Positions 15,391-23,723 of a stretch of 36,790 nt of DNA are shown here, piece by piece (positions within the stretch are counted from its first letter, which is position 1; every line of letters starts with the position of its first letter). The notes under the pieces were generated by a model, which ran no database searches, had not been told where the DNA came from, and was given only the letters and a program-made list of their open reading frames with translations. Both the position numbers and the translations under genes were made by a program. The stretch is from Sphingobacteriales bacterium. GTDB lineage: Bacteria > Bacteroidota > Bacteroidia > Sphingobacteriales > Sphingobacteriaceae. The stretch spans positions 1 to 36,790 of the forward strand of contig JAATFW010000348.1 in the NCBI GenBank assembly GCA_015654985.1, read 5' to 3'.

Positions 15391-16622
15391 TTCTTTTTTC
15401 CCGATCCCGGGCGTTTAGGCATAAAAGGACTGGATGCTGCTTCGGTACTTGCTGCTGCTGAAGCACTTTGTGTTCCGGTAGCTAAAATATCATTAGCAGA
15501 CAGTCCGTCCAGTACCTCTACCTGCGCATTATTATTTAATCCCGTTTTGATCTTCTTCTGTATAAGCTTGTTTGCCTCAACTATCCATACATAGGATTCC
15601 TGGGTGTTTGCCTGTGTTGCTCCGGAAGCAGAACCCGTAGTACCCTGCCGTGACGAGCCAGAATTATTTCCCTTAAGAGGAACGATCTCATACTGTTTAC
15701 CCAGTGACGAATCAGGCTCAAACTTTAAAGCTTTGGCAGGAATGAGCAGCGCATTATTAATTTCTTTTGTATAGATGGTAATATTGGCAGTCATTCCTGG
15801 TTTCAATTTTTTGTTTTCATTGGGCGCATTAACAATTGTTGTATAAGTAACAACATTTGATGACACTACAGGCCTTAAGCGTATTTCTTCTACGGTACCC
15901 TTAAAAATGTCATTAAGATAAGCATCAACGGTAAATGTAGCACGCTGTCCTTTAATAACATTGCCAATATCCGCTTCATCTACTGCTGCCTGTACCTGCA
16001 TTTTTGTAATATCCCGTGCTATACTAAACAGGGTAGGGGTATTAAAACTCGCTGCCACTGTTTGCCCTACACTTACTGTCCGGTTTAACACAACACCATC
16101 TACAGGTGAATATATTTTTGTAAATGATAGATTTCGCTGAGCCGAGTAAAGCTGGGCCGCAATGCTTCTTAAATTGGCTTTGGCATTGTTATAGCTGTTT
16201 AGTGCAATTTCATATTCTGCCCGGCTTACAGAACCCGTCTGAAATAATTGCTTTTGGCGATTGAAATTACTTTCCTGGTAAGTAAGATTGCTCTTTGCTT
16301 CCGAAAGATTGGCTGTAAACTGGTCTACAGTAGCCTGCATCAATGAAGGGTCCAGAACAGCCAGTAGCTGTCCTTTCTTTACATTCGAGTTGTAATCGGC
16401 ATACAGTTCTTCAATAGTTCCGGATACCCGGCTACCGACGGTTGTGGTATCTACCGGCTGAATAGTACCCGTTGCCGTTACACTTTCTGCAATATAACCT
16501 CTTTCGGGGCTTTCCGTTGTTAATGCGGCCTGCTGCTCTTTTTTGCGAAAAAACAACAACCATACAATCAGTATCAGAACAATTGCTGCAATAAACAGGA
16601 GTATTATTTTCTTTCGTTTCAT
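15387..16622 (-). CDS. MacA-like periplasmic adaptor of the efflux pump
   Basis: This is a HlyD/MacA-family membrane fusion protein of 411 residues. One N-terminal transmembrane anchor (IILLFIAAIVLILIVWLLFF) is followed by a biotinyl-lipoyl half-motif (GSRVSGTIEELYADYNSNVK), a long alpha-helical hairpin (about 100-185), the second lipoyl half (IYSPVDGVVLNRTVSVGQTV), a beta-barrel domain and a C-terminal membrane-proximal domain. It bridges the inner-membrane MacB-type complex and the TolC-like channel. A Gly/Ser/Thr-rich insert near residues 315-340 and a Ser/Ala-rich tail ending in GSGKKK look like flexible linkers. It lies 7 bases downstream of the TolC-like gene and overlaps the ATPase gene by 4. 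Confidence 0.92.
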   Translation of the reverse strand: MKRKKIILLFIAAIVLILIVWLLFFRKKEQQAALTTESPERGYIAESVTATGTIQPVDTTTVGSRVSGTIEELYADYNSNVKKGQLLAVLDPSLMQATVDQFTANLSEAKSNLTYQESNFNRQKQLFQTGSVSRAEYEIALNSYNNAKANLRSIAAQLYSAQRNLSFTKIYSPVDGVVLNRTVSVGQTVAASFNTPTLFSIARDITKMQVQAAVDEADIGNVIKGQRATFTVDAYLNDIFKGTVEEIRLRPVVSSNVVTYTTIVNAPNENKKLKPGMTANITIYTKEINNALLIPAKALKFEPDSSLGKQYEIVPLKGNNSGSSRQGTTGSASGATQANTQESYVWIVEANKLIQKKIKTGLNNNAQVEVLDGLSANDILATGTQSASAAASTEAASSPFMPKRPGSGKKK

Positions 16623-16629
16623 GTTTGTA

Positions 16630-17949
16630 TTAAAGTTTTACAGGAATCCCTGAATAAAAGTCGTAAATGCTTACAGAAAGGGCGGCATTATATTTAGCCT
16701 GAATATATAATTGCAAAGCCTGTACATAAGAATTACGCTGCTGATAGAACTCGTAAATATTGGCGGCGCCCAATCGTAATTCCTCGTTAGATATTCTGTA
16801 TACCTCACGGATGTACTGATACTGTTCTGCCGCTGCCTTATACTGGCTCTGTGCATTTAATGCATTAATATAAGCTTGCTCAACAGCCTGTGACAGCACA
16901 GTTTGAGTGTTCCTTAATGTGAGTTTAGCCTGATCGATGTTAATCTTCGCAAGATTTGTATTCGTTTTGTTGGTCCTTTTTGTGAAAACAGGAATAGAAA
17001 GGGTTAGCCCAAGCTGCTGATTAAAGTTATCACCAAACTGCCCTATCGAAGCACTATAAGCATCATTATCCGCATAACTGGTACCAATACTCCCCCCCGC
17101 TGTCAGAGTGGGTTTGTATCCTGCCTTTGCTTTGTCAAGGCCAAGCCGGGCGCTTTGTAAACTCAGTTCGCTGTTTTTTACTTCCGGCCTGTTCTGAAGG
17201 GCATATTGCCGTACCTGTTCGAGGGAAGGAATAACAACCTCCGTCATTACCGTATCCGGCTTTGCTATATCCATACTTGTTTCATGGGGCAATTGCAGCA
17301 GCTGTTTCAGTGTAAGGAGGTCCTGCCTTTGGGCATTTGTTGATGAAGTAAGAGTATACTGGTCATTAGCCAGCTGAGCTTCAAATTGTACCACATCCCT
17401 TCGTGCTATACTTCCTGCCTTAAAACGCTGCTGAGCCTGCTGAAGCTGCGCTGTTGATGTGGCAACCAGGTCCTGCGAATAGATGATACTTTCTTTATCA
17501 AGCAAAATATTAAGGTACGCCTGAGTAATCTCCAGGGTAAGACTGTTTTCCTGTTCCAGCACAGATAAATTTGCCGATTGAACGGCCAGGTCCTGTTGCT
17601 TAATAGCAGTACGGAGATATCCTCCATTGTACAGCGTCCAGGAAGAACTTAGCCCGTATGATCCGGATGTGTTAATGCCTGTATTTTGAACATGATTAAA
17701 AGCTTGATTGGCGGAGCCATACAAATCTGGTAATACAGCAGCTTTAGCTAACAACAGGTTTTGTTCACTGCTCTTTTCATTAAGCTTTAATGAGTTAAGC
17801 TGAATATTATTCTGTTTGGCATAGTCCAGGCATGCCCGAAGGTCCCATATTAGGGGAAGATTTGTCTTTACGGTATCCTGTGCCTGCGAAATCAGGCAGG
17901 AAAGACAAGCAAACATGAAAAAACCATTTTTTATGATCCTATATAACAT
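16630..17949 (-). CDS. TolC-like outer-membrane efflux protein
   Basis: This is an outer-membrane efflux channel of 439 residues, the first gene of the operon. It has a signal peptide (NGFFMFACLSCLISQAQ, residues 8-24) and two tandem OEP domains rich in Gln/Asn coiled-coil helices (about 35-220 and 245-435). Typical stretches are WDLRACLDYAKQNNIQLNSL near the start and ENRPEV-like NRPEVKNSELSLQSARLGLD at the beginning of the second domain. It forms a trimeric channel-tunnel that docks on the MacA-like adaptor. The gene is divergent from the LytS-type kinase gene, with 286 bases between the two starts. Confidence 0.92.
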   Translation of the reverse strand: MLYRIIKNGFFMFACLSCLISQAQDTVKTNLPLIWDLRACLDYAKQNNIQLNSLKLNEKSSEQNLLLAKAAVLPDLYGSANQAFNHVQNTGINTSGSYGLSSSWTLYNGGYLRTAIKQQDLAVQSANLSVLEQENSLTLEITQAYLNILLDKESIIYSQDLVATSTAQLQQAQQRFKAGSIARRDVVQFEAQLANDQYTLTSSTNAQRQDLLTLKQLLQLPHETSMDIAKPDTVMTEVVIPSLEQVRQYALQNRPEVKNSELSLQSARLGLDKAKAGYKPTLTAGGSIGTSYADNDAYSASIGQFGDNFNQQLGLTLSIPVFTKRTNKTNTNLAKINIDQAKLTLRNTQTVLSQAVEQAYINALNAQSQYKAAAEQYQYIREVYRISNEELRLGAANIYEFYQQRNSYVQALQLYIQAKYNAALSVSIYDFYSGIPVKL

Positions 17950-17985
17950 ATCATTATTTAATCATTTAATCAGAAGTCTCTATAG

Positions 17986-18012
17986 CAAATCTATCTGATT
18001 AACTCAAAGCAA
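17986..18012 (-). promoter_or_regulatory. Promoter of the tripartite efflux operon
   Basis: On the minus strand TTG (18012-18010), a 16-base spacer and TAGATTTG (17993-17986) match the Bacteroidota promoter pattern. The TolC-like start codon lies 37 bases downstream. Confidence 0.5.
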
Positions 18013-18150
18013 CTGATGTTGTTTAACAATGAAAAATAAAATAGACGGGGCGCAGCTAAATATAGACCGGGACGATATTCTGAAGGATGGATTATGATAT
18101 GTTACTATCCGGCCGCGAATAAGATTTTAACAGAGAAATATACTTCTTCT

Positions 18151-18169
18151 GCAGGTAAATAAAACCTGC
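18151..18169 (+). promoter_or_regulatory. Inverted repeat in the divergent regulatory region
   Basis: GCAGGT (18151-18156) and ACCTGC (18164-18169) form a 6-bp inverted repeat with an AT-rich 7-base centre, 66 bases before the kinase gene. It may be a regulator site or a leader hairpin. The remainder of the 17950-18235 interval shows no gene. Confidence 0.3.
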
Positions 18170-18235
18170 GCGACGATTTCCGTCATAAAGTAGAGGAATC
18201 TTAAGTATAATTGCTTTACTTAATTCAATCATGGA

Positions 18236-19306
18236 ATGAAGGTGTCGGATAGGAATAAGATTATTACAATTATTGTACAGGTACTAATATGGTTACTGTT
18301 TGGCGTACTTCTGCTTCTCTATCTTCCCTCAACATGGGGGATAGAACTACCTGCCGAATTTTGGGTAAAGCAGGGAGCCGTCTTTTTGCTGCTTGTTGGC
18401 ACATATTATTTTAATTCACTTTTTCTTGTCCCCCGGCTTTTACTGGAGAACCGTATTTACAGTTTTATATTAATTGTGCTGATCCTTGCTGTACTTATTA
18501 CCTGGATCATCCAGTCAACTGAGGAGGTACTCCATTTACACGAGCTTATGGACAAGGCTTTAAAGCGGGGGGGAGCAAAAAGGCAGGGACCGGGTGCTCC
18601 GGCAATAGATATGTTTATGCTGCTGATGTCGCTGCTTGTTCTGGGTATCAGCACCAGTGTAACTGCAATACAAAAATGGCAGCATGATGCCAGAGTTAGG
18701 CAGATGCTGGAACAGCAAAAAATAACCTCTGAACTTTCTTATTTAAAGGCACAGATCAATCCGCATTTCTTTTTCAATACTCTCAATAATATTTATGCCC
18801 TCACATATATAGAGGTTGACAGTTCCAGGCAGGCCCTTCATAAACTTTCGCGTATGATGCGTTATCTGTTATATGAAACACAGGGCAGTACGGTCTTATT
18901 AAGCAAGGAGGTATCATTTATTGTCGATTATATTGAACTGATGAAACTTCGTATTACAGATAACGTAACCGTTGATTTTGAACCTCCTGAACTGAATGAT
19001 AATCCGGAGATTGCACCTATGTTGTTTCTTCCATTCATAGAAAACGCATTTAAACATGGAATTAGTTCTTTGCAGGCCGGATATATAAAGGTAAATTTAA
19101 AATTAGAAGGAAGGATGCTGGAAATGAAGATAATAAATACGCTGTATGAGAAAAAAAGATCGATATTGGATGATAGCAGTGGAATCGGCATGAATAATAC
19201 CAGGAGAAGGCTTGATCTGCTATATCACAAAAAATATACTTTAGATGTCAGCGAAGATTTGATAAAAAAAGAATACAGAATATATTTAACACTGGATTTG
19301 TCATGA
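18236..19306 (+). CDS. LytS/YehU-type sensor histidine kinase
   Basis: This is a membrane sensor kinase of 356 residues. Four hydrophobic segments cover about residues 8-150, with no large extracellular domain. The His_kinase domain follows with phospho-acceptor His177 in KAQINPHFFFNTLNNIYALT, then an HATPase with the N-box FIENAFKHG and the G-box SGIGMNNTRRRL. It would phosphorylate the LytTR regulator encoded immediately downstream; the two genes overlap by 4 bases (ATGA). Its divergence from the efflux operon suggests this pair controls that pump in response to a membrane or drug signal. This link is inference from layout only. Confidence 0.92.
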   Translation: MKVSDRNKIITIIVQVLIWLLFGVLLLLYLPSTWGIELPAEFWVKQGAVFLLLVGTYYFNSLFLVPRLLLENRIYSFILIVLILAVLITWIIQSTEEVLHLHELMDKALKRGGAKRQGPGAPAIDMFMLLMSLLVLGISTSVTAIQKWQHDARVRQMLEQQKITSELSYLKAQINPHFFFNTLNNIYALTYIEVDSSRQALHKLSRMMRYLLYETQGSTVLLSKEVSFIVDYIELMKLRITDNVTVDFEPPELNDNPEIAPMLFLPFIENAFKHGISSLQAGYIKVNLKLEGRMLEMKIINTLYEKKRSILDDSSGIGMNNTRRRLDLLYHKKYTLDVSEDLIKKEYRIYLTLDLS

Positions 19307-20037
19307 TTTTAAATTGCATTGCCATTGATGATGAGCCTTTGGCACTCGGACTGATATGTAGTTTCATAGCGCAAACGCCTTTTTTACAACTAACCGGGCG
19401 CTATAGCAGTGGAGTGGATGCGTTGCAGGAATTGCACGCAGGGAAAACCGACCTGATCTTTCTCGATATCCAAATGCCGGACCTGAGCGGTATGGAACTT
19501 GCCCGTATTCTTGATAAAACTGCTGCGAATGGAATTCCAAGAATTGTCTTCACAACAGCCTTTAACCACTTTGCATTAGAAGGGTATAAGGTAGATGCTC
19601 TTGATTATCTCCTCAAACCTTTTAACTACGAAGAATTTTTAAGGGCAGCAAATAAAGCACTCGTCTGGAAGGAACTGGTTAACAAACCAGGCAATTTTAA
19701 AGATACAGAAGTCGGGGATGAATACCTTTTTTTAAAAGCCGAATATCAATTGGTTCGCATAGCATATAAAGATATCCTGTACATTGAAGGGCTGAAAGAC
19801 TATGTGAAAGTATGTTTTGATAGCGGAGAAAAGCCTCTTTTATCATTAATCAGCCTTAAATCGCTTGAACAAAAACTTCCAGGAAGCCGGTTTATGCGTG
19901 TGCACAGATCATATATTGTTTCATTAGACAAGATCAGGTCAGTTACCCGCAATACTGTTCAGATTGGCGAAATAAGTGTTGTTGTTGGCGAACAGTACAG
20001 GGAAGCATTTAGTCGGTTTCTAAGTCATTGGATTTAA
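19303..20037 (+). CDS. LytTR-family response regulator
   Basis: This 244-residue regulator has an N-terminal receiver domain (phospho-acceptor Asp55 in FLDIQMPD, acidic pocket AIDDEP, and KPF near residue 105). The C-terminal LytTR DNA-binding domain covers about 145-240 and includes YEYLFLKAE-like DEYLFLKAEYQLVRIAYKDI, YIEGLKDYVKV and FMRVHRSYIVSLDKI. It is the partner of the upstream kinase. LytTR proteins bind pairs of short direct repeats about two helical turns apart; a clear pair was not found in the divergent promoter region upstream. Confidence 0.93.
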   Translation: MILNCIAIDDEPLALGLICSFIAQTPFLQLTGRYSSGVDALQELHAGKTDLIFLDIQMPDLSGMELARILDKTAANGIPRIVFTTAFNHFALEGYKVDALDYLLKPFNYEEFLRAANKALVWKELVNKPGNFKDTEVGDEYLFLKAEYQLVRIAYKDILYIEGLKDYVKVCFDSGEKPLLSLISLKSLEQKLPGSRFMRVHRSYIVSLDKIRSVTRNTVQIGEISVVVGEQYREAFSRFLSHWI

Positions 20038-20065
20038 TTCAATAGTAAAAAAACATTGGCTTCGG

Positions 20066-20084
20066 GCAATGCAATCAGCATTGC
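20066..20084 (+). terminator. Weak hairpin after the LytTR regulator gene
   Basis: GCAATGC (20066-20072) and GCATTGC (20078-20084) form a 7-bp stem with a 5-base loop, followed by TTTCAATTTAT. It is a plausible but imperfect terminator. Confidence 0.45.
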
Positions 20085-20224
20085 TTTCAATTTATCGGGA
20101 CCTTCTGTTCAACGTTAACATCCTGGCAATTAAAAGATATACGTTCTGAGCAGATTATATCAATAAGGTTTATGGAAAACATTCTAAAGCCGGACGAGTT
20201 AAAACTTAATATAAAACACAGGAT

Positions 20225-20434
20225 ATGAAAACTTCCGGAAAAGAAAATCATAAAGCGCCTGGGAAAATACATCCAGCGGCAGACAAAGTGAACAAAGATA
20301 AAAATCTCGCCACTGAAGGCCCTTTGTCTGAGAAAGACGAAGTGAAGAATGCTGAAGAAAGGACCAAACAGGCCCAAAATGAGAACGATGTCAGGGAAGA
20401 ACTAAAAATACGTTCCTCAGATAAAAGAAAGTAA
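20225..20434 (+). CDS. Small hydrophilic Lys/Glu-rich protein
   Basis: This 69-residue protein is strongly hydrophilic (KEDE-rich, no aromatic core) and probably disordered. It starts MKTSGKENHKAPGKIHPAAD and ends ELKIRSSDKRK. No family was recognised. Short proteins of this composition are common in Bacteroidota genomes and are sometimes stress-induced, but nothing in the sequence shows that here. It is followed with no gap by a 21-bp perfect hairpin, which supports its being a separately transcribed gene. Confidence 0.55.
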   Translation: MKTSGKENHKAPGKIHPAADKVNKDKNLATEGPLSEKDEVKNAEERTKQAQNENDVREELKIRSSDKRK

Positions 20435-20489
20435 GATAACCATGTTTTATATGCAAGTTCACATAAGCTGCATATAAAACATGGTTATC
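20435..20489 (+). terminator. 21-bp perfect hairpin directly after a stop codon
   Basis: The left arm (20435-20455, beginning GATAACCATGTTTTATATGC) and the right arm (20469-20489) are exact reverse complements over 21 bases, with a 13-base loop. It begins on the base after the TAA of the small hydrophilic gene. There is no T-run after it, so it may be a stabilising 3' hairpin or a rho-independent-like end without a U-tract. Confidence 0.7.
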
Positions 20490-20701
20490 GGTCTCTCATC
20501 TTCCTTTGAAGAACAGTTTTACAGATGAAATACAACGACGGTAAAAGGAGAGCAGAGAAAATATCTACAGGCAGTGATCCTGATTCCATGGCAAACAGAG
20601 AAACCTAATCCGATGATACTGAAATACGAGTTAAAATAAAATATAGCGAATAACGCTGTTTTGCCGCTTTTTGCCTAAGTTTACTCCCTTTCAGTATAAA
20701 T

Positions 20702-22006
20702 ATGAGTTCATATTTTGATCTTAAAAGAAATGGGAGTTCCGTGCCGACGGAGATTATCGCGGGAATATCGTCATTTCTTGCAACATCGTATATTATAGTA
20801 GTAAATCCTTCTGTTCTGAGCCAGGCGGGGATGCCTTTTACTGGTGTCCTTACGGCAACTGTTATTGTATCGTTCTTCAGCAGCATGATGATGGGACTTT
20901 ATGCCCGTAATCCAATTCTTGTTGCCCCCGGAATGGGCCTTAACGCCTTTTTTACCTTTTCGGTTGTCCTTGGAATGAAGGTTCCCTGGGAAGTTGCCCT
21001 CGGGGCAGTCTTCTGGTCGGGAATTGTATTTTTTCTGCTTTCGGTGTTTAATATCCGGACCTATATTGTCAAAGCTATCCCCCGGCCGTTAAGATATGCG
21101 ATATCATCGGGTATTGGTCTCTTTATCACTATGATTGGCCTTTCTAACGCTAAGTTTATCGTTTCGAACCCGGCGACCCTGGTTTCTCTGGGTACTATTA
21201 CTCCCGGTCTGCTTACCTTTATTGCTGGCTTATTATTTACCGCGGTCCTGGTAATGAAGAATGTAAAGGGGGGAATACTGATAGGCATTTTATTCACCAC
21301 GCTTGCTGCTTACCCGATTGGGCGATGGTGGGGAATGGATAGTGTCGCTCTGGTTAGCTGGAAGGGGCTTTTTTCTTCGCCTGATTTCAGTCTGCTCTTT
21401 AAGCTCGACCTTGCCCATTCTCTTACCTGGGCTGTATTGCCCGTGATCTTTGCCTTTGTATTTACCGATATGTTCGATAGCCTTTCGACCTTTGTTGGTA
21501 TAGCTGAAGCTGCTAACTTGTTGGATGAACAGGGAGAACCCCGGAATATCAAACGTTCGCTTCTTACTGATGCGGTATCGACCACACTGGCTGGCCTGGT
21601 AGGATCAAGTCCCGGTACTGCTTATATAGAATCGGCAGTAGGAGTAGAGGCAGGCGGACGGACCGGCTTAACCGCGGTGGTAGCAGGTTTGCTGTTTCTG
21701 CCATTCCTTTTTCTTGCTCCTCTCTTATCCGTAGTTCCATCTATTGCAACTGCCCCTGCTTTGGTATTGGTAGGAGTTTTCATGATCCGCCCGATTGTGA
21801 GAATAAACTGGATGAAGATGGACGATGCCATTCCTGCTTTTTTAGCGATGGTTATCATTCCATTTACCTACTCGATAACCCACGGGATTACCTGGGGGTT
21901 CCTTAGCTGGACCGCGCTTAAATTTGCTGCAGGAAAGAAGGAGGAGATCAGTCCTGCCTTGCTTATTATCGATGTGTTTGTAATTATAGCGTTACTTATT
22001 GGTTGA
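20702..22006 (+). CDS. NCS2 family adenine/guanine/hypoxanthine permease (AzgA-like)
   Basis: This is an inner-membrane purine transporter of 434 residues with about 13-14 hydrophobic segments. Family markers are VVNPSVLSQAGMPFTGVLTA near the N-terminus, APGMGLNAFFTF, FTDMFDSLSTFVG and GSSPGTAYIESAVGVEAGGR in the second half. These place it in the AzgA/PbuG branch of NCS2 rather than the uracil or xanthine branches. The 212 bases between the preceding hairpin and the start contain no recognisable purine riboswitch. Its 3' end overlaps the convergent hydrolase gene by 15 bases. Confidence 0.92.
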   Translation: MSSYFDLKRNGSSVPTEIIAGISSFLATSYIIVVNPSVLSQAGMPFTGVLTATVIVSFFSSMMMGLYARNPILVAPGMGLNAFFTFSVVLGMKVPWEVALGAVFWSGIVFFLLSVFNIRTYIVKAIPRPLRYAISSGIGLFITMIGLSNAKFIVSNPATLVSLGTITPGLLTFIAGLLFTAVLVMKNVKGGILIGILFTTLAAYPIGRWWGMDSVALVSWKGLFSSPDFSLLFKLDLAHSLTWAVLPVIFAFVFTDMFDSLSTFVGIAEAANLLDEQGEPRNIKRSLLTDAVSTTLAGLVGSSPGTAYIESAVGVEAGGRTGLTAVVAGLLFLPFLFLAPLLSVVPSIATAPALVLVGVFMIRPIVRINWMKMDDAIPAFLAMVIIPFTYSITHGITWGFLSWTALKFAAGKKEEISPALLIIDVFVIIALLIG

Positions 22007-23044
22007 TTTTACGAACGGTATATCCCACCAGGGCTTGTCCGGAAATTTCTCATCAAGAATTACAGGCTCTCCAATCATAGGCGTAGTAACGGCTTTTTTT
22101 AATTCATTGGCTGTTTTGAGTAATCTCTTTACCGGTTCATTCCATCCATGAAGCGCCAATGAAAATTTACCCCAGTGTACCGGTAATATTACTTTTGCGT
22201 TCAGATCAATTGCTGCCTGTACCGTTTCTTCAGGCATCATATGTATTTGAGGCCATGTCGTATTATACTGCCCTGTTTCCAGTATTGCCAGATCAAAAGG
22301 GCCATATTTTTCGCCGATTAGTTTAAAGTGCGAATCATAGCCGCCATCGCCGCCAATAAATAACGTATAGCGGGGAGTTTTCAGCACAAAAGACGACCAT
22401 AGCGTTTTCCCTCTTGTAAATGATCTGCCTGAAAAATGCCTGGCCGGAGTAGCAATCAACTCTATGCCGGGAAGAATTTCATACTTATCCCACCAGTCGA
22501 ACTCAATGATCCTGCTTTCTTCAAAACCCCAGTAAATAAGGTGCGATGCTACGCCAAGAGATGTGCAAACCATCCTAGTTTTATCCTTGAGCTGCACAAC
22601 TGTTTTGTAATCAAGATGATCGTAATGATCGTGGGTAAGAATGAGCACATCGATCAGGGGCATATCATCTGCACTGTATATATCACTGCCTTCAAAGCTT
22701 TTTACAGCAAAGGTAAAAGGAGAGGCGTTTCCACTGAATACCGGGTCTACCAGAATATTTTTACCGTTTGCCTGAATGAGATATGAAGAATGGCCAAACC
22801 ATGTAACGAATGTTTTTTCGGGAAGGGTTTCTTTTAAGTCTGTTTTCACCGACGGGATTCTTCCCGGAGGTGCATTGTCTTTAGGCTTATTTATGAATTT
22901 TGCAAAAGCCTTGAAAAAAGAAGAGTCTTCTGCCATTACCCGTGTTTCAGAAAGATTCTGAAATGCACCATTTCTGTAATTTGCCGATTTCGTGACTTTT
23001 TCCAGTTCCTTTCCTGAAGGATTTTTTCCAAATATTTTTAACAT
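21992..23044 (-). CDS. Metallo-beta-lactamase-fold hydrolase (NAPE-PLD/UlaG-like)
   Basis: This 350-residue MBL-fold protein resembles the N-acyl-phosphatidylethanolamine phospholipase D-like and UlaG-like groups. Metal ligands are visible in THDHYDHLD, ARHFSGRSF, FIGGDGGYDSHF and the late His in LPVHWGKFSLALHGW. The core begins FVTWFGHSSYLIQ at about residue 80, after a polar N-terminal region with no signal peptide. Substrate is not evident; phosphodiester or lactone hydrolysis is typical. TATCTTTA, a near-match to the -7 element, occurs just upstream of the start. It is divergent from the oxidoreductase remnant and overlaps the purine permease gene tail-to-tail. Confidence 0.88.
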   Translation of the reverse strand: MLKIFGKNPSGKELEKVTKSANYRNGAFQNLSETRVMAEDSSFFKAFAKFINKPKDNAPPGRIPSVKTDLKETLPEKTFVTWFGHSSYLIQANGKNILVDPVFSGNASPFTFAVKSFEGSDIYSADDMPLIDVLILTHDHYDHLDYKTVVQLKDKTRMVCTSLGVASHLIYWGFEESRIIEFDWWDKYEILPGIELIATPARHFSGRSFTRGKTLWSSFVLKTPRYTLFIGGDGGYDSHFKLIGEKYGPFDLAILETGQYNTTWPQIHMMPEETVQAAIDLNAKVILPVHWGKFSLALHGWNEPVKRLLKTANELKKAVTTPMIGEPVILDEKFPDKPWWDIPFVKSTNK

Positions 23045-23104
23045 CGCCGTAAAGATAAAAGAAAGAAATATACCAGATATTGTTTATTAGAAGATTACAT
23101 TTAA

Positions 23105-23509
23105 CTGCAGAAACAAGATCCGATAGGCCTGGGCTCATATGGAATGGATTGCCACCGGGTACAGGGATATGCGGATGAAAAAGGAATCTTAAAATATGAA
23201 GGAGGTTTGCCCCGCACAGAAGAAGTGAGGATGAAACATATACCTTACCAGATTCCCTACCGCGTTATCGTACCAAAACGTGCCGAAATGTCTAATTTAT
23301 TAGTGACGGTTTGTATCTCGTCCAGTCATATTGCTTATGCAACTATCAGAATGGAGCCGCAGTACATGATTATGGGGCAGGCAGCCGGAGTAGCGGCTGC
23401 GATGGCCATTAAGACAAATGCAAAAGTTCAGGATGTAAATACAACAGAACTGGCAAATAAACTTCGTTCCCAGGGCGCTGTGTTAGATTCAAAATGGAGC
23501 CTGGAGTAA
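23105..23509 (+). pseudogene. C-terminal remnant of an FAD-dependent oxidoreductase
   Basis: The frame encodes the last 134 residues of an FAD_oxidored (PF12831-like) protein. [35 protein letters not shown] and [20 protein letters not shown], then [10 protein letters not shown] are recognisable C-terminal motifs of these enzymes. The roughly 400-residue N-terminal part with the FAD-binding GxGxxG is missing; the frame is closed by a stop at 23102-23104 and the sequence upstream is the promoter region of the divergent hydrolase gene. An internal ATG at 23144 could start a 121-residue peptide, but it would lack any cofactor site. The intact family is often found in polysaccharide-utilisation loci. 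Confidence 0.85.
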
Positions 23510-23526
23510 TCATTGTTGATAGCTAT

Positions 23527-23685
23527 ATGATAGTGAAACCAACTGTTGTGAAGGTATTATCATGTTTATTGATCTTATTGGCACCGATGAAATATTCGGA
23601 GGCCGCCAACCGGAATGATACCGGTTGGCGGCCTCATGATCTGTGTGACTGCAGGGCGTTTACTGAAACGGCTAAACTATTTTAG
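23527..23685 (+). CDS. Possible 52-residue secreted peptide or 5' remnant
   Basis: From the ATG at 23527 the product starts with a convincing signal peptide (MIVKPTVVKVLSCLLILLAP, then MKYSEA), followed by only about 26 residues (ANRNDTGWRPHDLCDCRAFT). It may be the 5' end of a lost exported protein. A GC-rich perfect hairpin lies inside the frame, just after the signal sequence. No family was recognised. Confidence 0.3.
   Translation: MIVKPTVVKVLSCLLILLAPMKYSEAANRNDTGWRPHDLCDCRAFTETAKLF
23599..23635 (+). terminator. 15-bp GC-rich perfect hairpin
   Basis: GAGGCCGCCAACCGG (23599-23613) and CCGGTTGGCGGCCTC (23621-23635) are exact reverse complements with a 7-base loop. No T-run follows on either strand. 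It lies between the oxidoreductase remnant and the convergent ABC exporter gene and may end transcription from one or both sides. Confidence 0.55.
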
Positions 23686-23723
23686 GGAGCAACATACTAG
23701 GGATAATCAGCGTCCGGCACAAG

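Noticed and set aside
20490-20701. Possible purine riboswitch before the NCS2 permease
   Set aside because: The conserved three-way-junction bases of purine riboswitches were not found.
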